11,631 bases of DNA. Source: Thermoplasmata archaeon. GTDB taxonomy: Archaea > Thermoplasmatota > Thermoplasmata > UBA184. Made by a program: the position numbers and the translations under genes. Shown here piece after piece: positions 5,817 through 11,631 of the stretch (within the stretch, counting starts at the first letter, position 1; each line of letters starts with the position of its first letter). Where the stretch lies: contig JAKAVH010000213.1 in assembly GCA_021827545.1 (NCBI GenBank), positions 1 to 11,631 of the forward strand. Reading direction: 5' to 3'. The notes below the pieces were generated by a model. That model did not search any database, was not told the origin of the DNA, and saw only the letters and a program-made list of their open reading frames with translations.

Positions 5817-5969
5817 CTAGGGTCGGCCCACGCGGGCCCAGTCAGGGCGTTGATCGATCACGCGTTGGCACTCCGAGCAGGTCGCCCCGGAGTCGGAGGC
5901 CCGAACGTCGATGGCGGTGAACAGTGTGCTCCCGCAGAGGCAGCAGTGAATCGTGAACTCCGCGACCAT
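5817..5969 (-). CDS. 50-residue zinc-ribbon protein
   Basis: From ATG at 5969 to TAG at 5817-5819 the minus strand encodes 50 residues with two CxxC knuckles: Cys9/Cys12 in CCLCG (with an extra Cys10) and Cys31/Cys34 in CSEC, about 18 residues apart. This spacing is typical of a single rubredoxin-like or zinc-ribbon knuckle pair binding one zinc. The tail is Arg/Asp/Trp-rich (QRPDWARVGRP). The longer open frame upstream (to 6248) is Arg/Pro-rich and not protein-like, so the internal ATG is chosen. No Shine-Dalgarno is visible, in keeping with a leaderless transcript. It has no recognised partner; minus-strand neighbours are far upstream. Function unknown; small zinc ribbons often bind nucleic acid or act as subunits. 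Confidence 0.6.
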   Translation of the reverse strand: MVAEFTIHCCLCGSTLFTAIDVRASDSGATCSECQRVIDQRPDWARVGRP

Positions 5970-6729
5970 CGTCTCTCGGTTCCGTACGGGCGGGTCTTTG
6001 AACGTTTGCTTGGATGGGAACGGGAGCCGTTCCGACCGGACCCGCGAGGAACATGGCGGTCGTGCGGTATGTCGAGACGCGTTGAAGCGCGCACCAGCCG
6101 ATGGCGGAGGGACCTCTCCTCGAAGGGGATCCCGAGGCGGGGGGGCGCACGCGGCCCGTCCGCGGCATACGTGGGACGCCCGCGTTGCCGAGACCATGCG
6201 AGGGGCCAGGTCGGGCGGGTCCGGCTCCCCCTTCGGAGCGCGGAGCAATGTCCTCCCCGGACGAAACTCCGTTTACCGACCGCCGAGCCGGCAGCCCGAT
6301 ACGCGTCGCTTCCCGACCCTTCGCAGGACCCGGTCGCTCGCTGAAGCGCCACCAACGCATCTCTGGTGGGGAGGGGGTGGGCCGGCCCGCGGTACGCGGC
6401 AGAACCCCCCGCTCGCCCCGACCGGTCGATACCGGCGACGGAGGGGGTTCACAATTCCTGCCCCCGGTGCGGCCGTCCGAGGGACCGTGCGATCGCGATC
6501 ATGGCCGACCTCGGTGATCGCCCGATCCTCGGCGGAGGCCGGTGAGAGAACTACTCTCTCGAGTCTATTTCCACCACTCCGGAGCGACGGTCCGTCGTAG
6601 AGTCGACGAGCGTGTTCATTCACCGTCGACCGCGGTCGAGCGAGTTCCGGACGCTCCCCGGAGGAATTCGTGATCCGGCACCCCCGCATGACGTGCCGGC
6701 GGATGCGCTGCCGCGGGCGTTGGCCTCTC
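5970..6729. other. Long stretch without a convincing gene
   Basis: Several frames stay open because of the high GC, but their translations are Arg/Gly/Pro-rich. One patch at 6450-6476 encodes HNSCPRCGRP, a zinc-knuckle-like motif, in a frame ending at TGA near 6543. It has no second knuckle and only a doubtful GTG start near 6369. A GTG-started plus frame at 6612-6911 has fair codon use but no recognisable content and lies opposite the doubtful minus ORF at 6730-6975. No RNA gene seen. Confidence 0.4.
6544..6570 (+). terminator. Small hairpin followed by a pyrimidine-rich stretch
   Basis: GAGAG at 6544-6548 can pair with CTCTC at 6556-6560 across a 7-base loop, followed by GAGTCTATTTCC. It lies just after the stop of the zinc-knuckle patch. 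Weak and possibly chance. Confidence 0.15.
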
Positions 6730-6975
6730 TTACTCGAGATCCAGAGGGTCGCCCGAAGCCGTTCGCGCCCGACGGAGTTCTTCGAGCAGCGCGCCCAGCC
6801 GTTGTCGGGCGGGACCTCCGCGGATGGGCACCCCCTCCGGCCCGAGGAACGATTGCGAACGGTCCCGAGCGCGAGGGCCACCGAACCGGAGCGAGCGCGC
6901 CGTCCCAGTGACCACGACTCTCGCCCGGAAGATCGATCTCGCGGGGGCGCGTGATCCCCTCGGGCGCCCGACCAT
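6730..6975 (-). CDS. Doubtful small hypothetical protein
   Basis: A minus-strand frame from ATG at 6975 (alternative ATG at 6996) to TAA at 6730-6732 encodes about 81 residues. The start is Arg/Pro/Ala-rich. The second half reads more like protein, with FLGPEGVPIRGGPARQRLGA followed by L-L-E-E-L-R-R-A-R and an acidic end DPLDLE that suggests a C-terminal helix. Third codon positions are GC-rich, as in the confident genes. It has the same orientation as its neighbour at 7030-7410, with a gap of about 50 bases. Against it: no known family, and a competing plus-strand ORF (6612-6911) covers the same DNA. Confidence 0.35.
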   Translation of the reverse strand: MVGRPRGSRAPARSIFRARVVVTGTARSLRFGGPRARDRSQSFLGPEGVPIRGGPARQRLGALLEELRRARTASGDPLDLE

Positions 6976-7029
6976 CCTCTTCGAGGGCCGGAGCATTCCT
7001 CGCCTCGCTTACTGGGCGAGCGGGCCCGA

Positions 7030-7410
7030 CTATCCGAGCCAGTTCCAGAAGTCGTCCCGCCAGAAGTCGACTTCCTGGGGGACGGTCCGCATCGACGTGG
7101 TCTTGAGTCCGGTGGCCTCAGCGGCGCGAAGGCGTTCCCGAGGCTGATCGACCGACTCGTTCGAGAGGTCGCTCAGGATTCCCTCCAACTGAGACTTGAA
7201 CCCGAGGTCGAGCCGCCGGTCCGGATGACGGAGCACGAGCCGGTAGTGGTGACGTCCCGTTCCCTGCACCCGAAGGACCTGCCACTCGAGGCGCTCGTTG
7301 CGTTCTTGCTGCAACCGGTAGGCCGCGAGATTCCCGAGCGCCGTGGCGATGAAGTTGTCATCGTCGAGACCGGGACGCAGATAGATGCCGACGTCGACGC
7401 CTCGAGCCAT
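7030..7410 (-). CDS. Hypothetical 126-residue protein
   Basis: ATG at 7410 to TAG at 7030 encodes a soluble, well-balanced 126-residue protein with no signal peptide or membrane helix. It starts MARGVDVGIYLRPGLDDDNF, followed by a helical segment (ALGNLAAYRLQQERNERLEW). A strand-rich middle (QVLRVQGTGRHHYRLVLRHP) and an acidic/amide stretch (KSQLEGILSDLSNESVDQPR) come next. It ends in a Trp/Phe-rich tail with three tryptophans (DFWRDDFWNWLG), which could be a docking or oligomerisation element. No family is recognised. It lies downstream of the exported protein gene in the same direction, with a 160-base gap, so it is probably transcribed separately. Codon use and composition make it a confident gene. 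Confidence 0.75.
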   Translation of the reverse strand: MARGVDVGIYLRPGLDDDNFIATALGNLAAYRLQQERNERLEWQVLRVQGTGRHHYRLVLRHPDRRLDLGFKSQLEGILSDLSNESVDQPRERLRAAEATGLKTTSMRTVPQEVDFWRDDFWNWLG

Positions 7411-7570
7411 ATGCGGCTACGGACGCGATGCGTGAAAGCCGTATCGTCCCCGCTCGGAGCGTCCACGGTCGTCGGGATCGCCGGCGGACTGCCCGGACGG
7501 CGACCGGACGCCAGCCTCCAAGTTTCCGTGGCGACATGCCCCGGCGACGGGCCGAGCGATTCCGATTCCG

Positions 7571-8845
7571 TCAGGGGAGGCTGAAGCCTTCGCTGGAGCC
7601 GTAGTAGGCGCCAATCCCGGTGACCGCGAGAGAGTAGCCCGCTCCCGCAGGATCGGTCGCTCCCATGTCGACCCAGAGAGTGTCGCCCACGGTGAGAGGA
7701 ACGGTCGAGTTCCCCGCCGCCGGCTGCCAGGTCAGTTCCTCGGACCCCATCGAGTAGACGAGCACTCCACCCGTGGCGTTCTCGAGGGCGTATCCCACCG
7801 GGATTCCGGTCGTGGCGCCGGAAGCGGACTGCACCCAGACGGCGAAGTCCGCCGGGTCGACTCCGCCCGACGCGAGCGTCACGGGCAGATCGTAGCAGTA
7901 ATCCCCGCTCGAGCACCCCTGGCTCGCGACCGTTCCGGTCGTTCCCGCCCCGATCGCTAATCCGGCACTGCCGAGCGAGAAGACGCTGAAGATCGTGCTC
8001 ACGGATCCGGACCCGTTGAACTGGCAGTTCACCGGAGACGGACCGGCCGAGACCAAGGTCCCGTTGGCGGCGTCGACGTTCGCGTCGAAGCTGATCCCGT
8101 CGGTCGGGCCGGTGAGGTTCTGCGGAGAGAGCCCGCCGCACGGCGAGTAGGCGAAGTTCCACTGCGGAAACGCTCCCGGTGAGCCGGGAGGGGCATAGGA
8201 CGGATACAGCGACATCGCGAGGGAGGCCCCGGTTCGGTAGGCCGCCAGGTACGCGGAGGCACCGCCTTGGTCGACGACCCGAGCGGCAGACGCACTGCCC
8301 GAGACGTTCAACGGAATTCCGGTGAAGCCGCCCGGAAGCTCGACGCACCTTGCCCCGGAGATCTCCCCGATCCCGACCGCCGTGCCGTTGACGACCATCA
8401 CCGCGGCCGAGGTGTTCGTCGCCGGCTGCACGTAGGTAAAGAACCAAATGACCGCCGCGCCGGTCGAGAGATCTCCACGATATCCCGGGATCTCGAGCGC
8501 CGCCGGTAGTGGCCCGTCGAGCGGCGTAAGGGTGCAGTTCGAGGAGATCGCCGAGTAGTCCTCCGTGAAGGTGGTGGCGTTCCAGAGATCGAGTCCGAAC
8601 GCGGATTCGAGGATCCAGGTTCCGTACGGCAACCGCGCCGCTGCCGCCGGTCGTGCGGCGGAGAAGGTCACGGGTCCCCCGGCCGCGGCCGGAGGCGAGC
8701 CGCTCAGGGTCAACGCCAGCACCCCCATGGTGCTGAGAGCGACCCCGATCGCGATCGCGATGACGATCCCACTCGCGGCCGGGCTTGGACCGAGGCCCCC
8801 CGACCGGACGGGAGGCGGCGCGGTCCGGCCTCCGATCCCGCTCAC
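7571..8845 (-). CDS. Membrane-anchored extracellular protein with pilin-like N-terminus
   Basis: From GTG at 8845 the minus strand encodes about 424 residues: a Pro/Gly-rich N-terminus of 25 residues, one strongly hydrophobic helix (about 26-47, GIVIAIAIGVALSTMGVLAL), and a large Gly/Ser/Ala/Thr-rich domain. The domain contains many N-x-S/T sequons (NATT, NTS, NGT, NVS, NLT, NGS, NST) and cysteines that could form disulfides (CSSGDYC, plus three or four others). This fits an N-terminally anchored or exported archaeal surface glycoprotein. The helix near the N-terminus resembles archaeal type IV pilin-like proteins, but no clear prepilin peptidase site is seen. The C-terminus (TGIGAYYGSSEGFSLP) ends on a strand. 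A TTG at 8935 is an alternative start, but the extra 30 residues are Arg-rich and unlike a signal. It is divergent from the M13 peptidase gene. Specific function unknown. Confidence 0.75.
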   Translation of the reverse strand: MSGIGGRTAPPPVRSGGLGPSPAASGIVIAIAIGVALSTMGVLALTLSGSPPAAAGGPVTFSAARPAAAARLPYGTWILESAFGLDLWNATTFTEDYSAISSNCTLTPLDGPLPAALEIPGYRGDLSTGAAVIWFFTYVQPATNTSAAVMVVNGTAVGIGEISGARCVELPGGFTGIPLNVSGSASAARVVDQGGASAYLAAYRTGASLAMSLYPSYAPPGSPGAFPQWNFAYSPCGGLSPQNLTGPTDGISFDANVDAANGTLVSAGPSPVNCQFNGSGSVSTIFSVFSLGSAGLAIGAGTTGTVASQGCSSGDYCYDLPVTLASGGVDPADFAVWVQSASGATTGIPVGYALENATGGVLVYSMGSEELTWQPAAGNSTVPLTVGDTLWVDMGATDPAGAGYSLAVTGIGAYYGSSEGFSLP

Positions 8846-8956
8846 GGGCCGACGGACTGTCAGAGCCCCGAAGAACCTTGCTCCTTGACGGCTCGGCCCG
8901 GTGCGGGCTCCCCTACCGCCGGTCCCGTAAGGCAAGGGGTGCTCCGACCCGAGGAG

Positions 8957-8962
8957 ATTTTA
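8957..8962 (+). promoter_or_regulatory. TATA-like box of the M13 peptidase gene
   Basis: ATTTTA is the only AT-rich run in the divergent intergenic region and is centred about 34 nt before the ATG at 8994, matching the spacing before the MFS gene. Read on the other strand (TAAAAT) it could also serve the exported protein gene, but it is over 100 nt from that start. Confidence 0.5.
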
Positions 8963-8993
8963 CGGGCACAGGGGTAGGACCCGTCGATCTCCA

Positions 8994-11009
8994 ATGACCG
9001 GAACCACGATGGGAGACAAGGGCTCCGAGGATCGAGCGACCCCCGAGGAGCTGCCGGACCTCGCGTTCTCGGTCCGGAACATGGACCGGTCGGTCCCTCC
9101 GGCGGAGGACTTCTATCGCTATGCGACGGGGAACTGGCTGCGAACGCACCCGGTCCCCGCCGACAAGTCCTCCTGGGGGGCGTTCGGGGAGCTTGCCGAT
9201 AGGAACCTCGCGCTGGTCCACCAAATCCTGGAGCGGGCGCGGGAGGTCTCGGCGAAGTCTCCGCCGGGTCCCCGACGCCAGGCGGGAGAGCTCTACGCCT
9301 CGTCGATCGACACCGCGCGTCGGGAGCTTTCCGGCTTCGGCCCGATCGAGTCCGAGCGGGCGGCCATCGGAAGGATCGACAGCGTCGAGAGCCTTTTCGG
9401 GGCCACCGCCCGGCTCCACGCCCAAGGGATCTCCGCCCTCTTCGAGCCGTTCTCGGATCCGGACCTCCGGGAGAGCACGCGGTACGCGCTCTACCTCTAC
9501 CAGGGTGGGCTCTCCCTGCCGACGCGGGAGTACTACCTCTCGGACGACCTCGCGCACGTACGGGCGGCCTACCGAGCCCACGTCGAGCGGATGTTCCGGC
9601 TCTGGGGGGCCGCGCCGGACGTCGCCGAAACCGACGCGGGGATCGTTCTCGAGCTCGAGACCGATCTCGCGAAGGCGAGCCGGGCCCGTGCGGAGCTCCG
9701 CGATCGGGAGAAGAACTACACGCGGGTGGCGACCGCCGAGCTCGCACGTCGCTGGCCCCACCTCCCGCTCGCCGAGTACCTTGCGATCGTGGGGGCCGAA
9801 CGACTTCCGTTCGTGGTGGTCGGTCAGCCCGAGTTCCTCTCGGCGATCGAAGAGCGCCTTGCCGATCGGCCCCTCGCGTCCTGGAAGGTCTACCTGAGCT
9901 GGCACCTTCTGCACGCGAACGCCCCCTACCTTCACGACGCGGCCGAGTCCGAGGACTTTGCGTTCTTCCACCGGACGCTGCTCGGGCAATCGGTCCCCGA
10001 GCCGCGCTGGAAGCGCGCTGCCCGGACAGTGGACGCGCACCTTGGGGAGGCGCTCGGTCAATTGTACGTCGAGCAACACTTCCCGGCCGCCGCCCGCGAG
10101 AAGATGGCCGAGATGGTCCGTTTCCTATCGGCAGTGTTCCGCGACCGGCTGAACCACCTCGACTGGATGACCGAAACGACCCGGCGGGAGGCGCTCGCGA
10201 AATTCGACCGCTTCCTCCCGCACATCGGACACCCGCAGAAGTTCCGGGACTACTCTTCCGTCCCGATCGCGCCGGACGATCTCGTCGGGAACGTGCGACG
10301 GGCCCAGCAGTTCGAGTTCCGCCGCCAGTTCGACCGTCTCGGCGGCCCGGTCGACCGTGCGGAGTGGCGGATGACCCCTCCCACCGTCAACGCGTACTTC
10401 GAGCCGACCCAGAACGAGATCTTCTTCCCGGCCGGTATCCTGCAGCCTCCGTTCTTCGATCCGACGATGGACGACGCCGTCAACTACGGGGGAATTGGCG
10501 CGGTCATCGGGCACGAGATCACGCATGGCTACGACGATCAGGGCCGGAAGTCGGATGCGAGCGGGAACCTCCGCGACTGGTGGACGGACGCGGACGCGAA
10601 GGAGTTCGCCGGCCGGGCCCGGCAGGTCGTCGAGCTGTACTCCGCCGCCGAGCCGCTCCCCGGCCAGCACATCAACGGAGAGCTCACGCTCGGGGAGAAC
10701 ATCGCCGACTTCGGCGGAGTGAGCATCGCATTCGAGGCGCTCCAGCGTCACCTGGCGGAGCACCCGGAGCGACGGACGACGATCGACGGTCTGACACCCG
10801 AGCAGCGGTTCTTCGTCTCGTGGGCGCAGGTCTGGCGGGCGAACTACACGGACGCGGAGCTGAAGCGTCGCCTCCTGCTCGACCCCCACTCTCCGGGTCG
10901 GTACCGGGCCGTCACGCCTCTCGTGACGTTCCCCGCCTTCCACGAAGCGTTCGGCACGGCACCCGCTCCGTCCGGCCGGGCGGCGACGCCACTTCTGCGG
11001 ATCTGGTAG
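8994..11009 (+). CDS. M13 family zinc metallopeptidase (neprilysin/PepO-like)
   Basis: This complete 671-residue M13 endopeptidase has the N-terminal M13 domain opening with D-F-Y-R-Y-A-T-G-N-W-L and P-A-D-K-S-S-W-G-A-F, and a catalytic C-terminal domain. The zinc site is HEITH (His507, Glu508, His511), followed by G-Y-D-D, with the third ligand Glu568 in G-E-N-I-A-D. Substrate-binding Asn466-Ala467 precede Y-F-E-P-T-Q-N and F-P-A-G-I-L-Q-P-P-F. His632 and Arg638 in HSPGRYR match the conserved His/Arg that stabilise the transition state in neprilysin. Spacing between these sites is nearly that of neprilysin. There is no signal peptide or membrane anchor, so it should act in the cytoplasm on peptides, like bacterial PepO. 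It ends R-I-W: the terminal Trp is kept, but the Cys of the usual C-x-x-W is absent, fitting a protein without disulfides. ATG 9009 is a possible second start. Confidence 0.95.
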   Translation: MTGTTMGDKGSEDRATPEELPDLAFSVRNMDRSVPPAEDFYRYATGNWLRTHPVPADKSSWGAFGELADRNLALVHQILERAREVSAKSPPGPRRQAGELYASSIDTARRELSGFGPIESERAAIGRIDSVESLFGATARLHAQGISALFEPFSDPDLRESTRYALYLYQGGLSLPTREYYLSDDLAHVRAAYRAHVERMFRLWGAAPDVAETDAGIVLELETDLAKASRARAELRDREKNYTRVATAELARRWPHLPLAEYLAIVGAERLPFVVVGQPEFLSAIEERLADRPLASWKVYLSWHLLHANAPYLHDAAESEDFAFFHRTLLGQSVPEPRWKRAARTVDAHLGEALGQLYVEQHFPAAAREKMAEMVRFLSAVFRDRLNHLDWMTETTRREALAKFDRFLPHIGHPQKFRDYSSVPIAPDDLVGNVRRAQQFEFRRQFDRLGGPVDRAEWRMTPPTVNAYFEPTQNEIFFPAGILQPPFFDPTMDDAVNYGGIGAVIGHEITHGYDDQGRKSDASGNLRDWWTDADAKEFAGRARQVVELYSAAEPLPGQHINGELTLGENIADFGGVSIAFEALQRHLAEHPERRTTIDGLTPEQRFFVSWAQVWRANYTDAELKRRLLLDPHSPGRYRAVTPLVTFPAFHEAFGTAPAPSGRAATPLLRIW

Positions 11010-11021
11010 TTCGGCCCGAAC
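11009..11021 (+). terminator. Short palindrome at the end of the M13 gene
   Basis: GTTCGG and CCGAAC are perfect 6-base inverted arms around one C, starting at the last base of the TAG stop. There is no U-tract behind it. It could mark the 3' end in this convergent region, but may be chance. Confidence 0.2.
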
Positions 11022-11149
11022 GGGAGAGCGGTCCGGCCACCCCCCGACGTTCGACGCGGAGCCGGGTGGACCTCCGCTGCGCCCTCCCCCGCGCGAACGC
11101 CCGGACCGCGCCCGAGGTCCGACGGTCGGGGAACCCACCCCGGGAGCGG

Positions 11150-11631
11150 CTAGGAGAGCCGACGATCGCCGCCCTGCTGCTCCTCGGCTCGTCGGTCGTA
11201 CGGGTACGTGACGTAGAGCTCGCTCGCGGAGTTGAGCGCCTCCCCTTGGTCGGGCGTGAGGCTCCAACCGGCCGCGCCGAGGTCCTCGGCGAGTTGCTCC
11301 ACCGTCCGGACCCCGAGGATCGGCGCGGTGACCCCGGGACGGGAGAGCAGCCAGTTCAACGCCACCTGGGACGGGGTCTTCCCGGTCTCCCGGGCGACCG
11401 CCTCGACCGCGCGCACGGTCTTCGTGGCGCGCTCGTTCTCGAACCGCTGGGCATAGAACTCGGCGTCCGTGGCCTCCGCGATCCGGGTTCCCGCCGGGGG
11501 AGCGCGCACCCCCGCCCCGTACTTGGCGGAGAGGAAGCCACCGGCCAGCGGGCTCCAGGGGAGCATCGCGACGTTCTCCGCGACGCACATCGGCAGGAGC
11601 TCGAACTCCGTCGCCCGGGCGTAGAGGCTGT
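11150..11631 (-). CDS. Aldo/keto reductase, C-terminal part (runs off the window)
   Basis: The 3' half of an aldo/keto reductase gene ends at TAG 11150-11152; its 5' part lies beyond the right edge. The visible frame covers about 160 residues of the NADPH-binding side of the TIM barrel. It includes ELLP...VAMLPWSPLAGGFLSAKYG, the typical strand 7 region, then K-T-P-S-Q-V-A-L-N-W-L-L-S-R-P-G-V-T-A-P-I-L-G-V-R-T-V-E-Q-L. The last segment holds the Ile-x-G-x-R cofactor phosphate-binding loop of the AKR family. It closes with the last helix (L-A-E-D-L-G-A-A-G-W-S-L-T-P) and a charged tail. These enzymes reduce aldehydes and ketones with NADPH. The catalytic Asp/Tyr/Lys/His lie outside the window. 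It is convergent with the M13 gene across about 140 bases. Confidence 0.93.
   Translation of the reverse strand, partial: SLYARATEFELLPMCVAENVAMLPWSPLAGGFLSAKYGAGVRAPPAGTRIAEATDAEFYAQRFENERATKTVRAVEAVARETGKTPSQVALNWLLSRPGVTAPILGVRTVEQLAEDLGAAGWSLTPDQGEALNSASELYVTYPYDRRAEEQQGGDRRLS

Noticed and set aside
6441..6466. Possible tRNA T-arm (GGGGGTTCACAATTCC...)
   Set aside because: It resembles a TTC loop, but no acceptor, D or anticodon arm can be built around it, and the stem pairing gives a 13-base loop.
6612..6911. 99-residue plus ORF with GTG start
   Set aside because: No recognisable content and Pro/Arg-rich; conflicts with a minus ORF that is itself doubtful. Neither is strongly supported.
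7173..8447. 424-residue minus-strand ORF in another frame
   Set aside because: Its translation is Arg/Ser/Gly-rich, and it overlaps the exported protein and the 126-residue protein in a different frame; a GC-driven shadow.
8860..10079. Long minus-strand ORFs across the M13 gene (also 10125-11588)
   Set aside because: Antisense to a complete M13 peptidase with all catalytic motifs; Arg/Pro-rich shadows.

Overview
The window is a GC-rich, gene-sparse stretch that most likely comes from an archaeon, probably a high-GC Thermoplasmatota-like lineage. This is an inference from several things: short AT-rich TATA-like boxes about 30-35 nt upstream of start codons (best before the MFS and M13 genes), mostly absent Shine-Dalgarno sequences, very small zinc-ribbon proteins, and a Gly/Ser/Thr/Asn-rich exported protein anchored by one N-terminal membrane helix. 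No rRNA, tRNA, CRISPR array, IS element or integrase was found.

Left part (1-5406, mostly + strand) looks like an accessory zone of small 'stress/resistance-like' genes and their ruins. In order it holds a possible tail of an upstream gene, a DUF6487-type zinc-ribbon protein, a 32-residue single-helix membrane microprotein, a tandem GNAT acetyltransferase, and a broken glyoxalase/VOC gene with an amber stop and a frameshift. Next comes a minus-strand gene fragment that collides with the VOC 3' end, an EntS-like MFS exporter, a decayed GNAT remnant, and an AAC(6')-like GNAT. Three neighbouring + strand genes (zinc ribbon, tandem GNAT, broken VOC) share a nearly identical sequence block across their start codons. 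In two of them this block also encodes a five-codon upstream ORF whose stop overlaps the real start as ATGA.

Middle part (5407-7410) is poor in recognisable genes: a 50-residue CxxC zinc-ribbon protein, one doubtful small ORF and one confident but unknown 126-residue protein, all on the minus strand, separated by long stretches with no convincing gene.

Right part (7571-11631) looks like ordinary chromosome: a membrane-anchored extracellular protein (minus) divergent from a complete cytoplasmic M13 (neprilysin/PepO-like) zinc metallopeptidase (+), then the C-terminal part of an aldo/keto reductase (minus, running off the right edge). I found no clear new multi-gene system. The most unusual features are the repeated start-codon cassette with its mini-ORF and the cluster of decaying single-domain enzyme genes.
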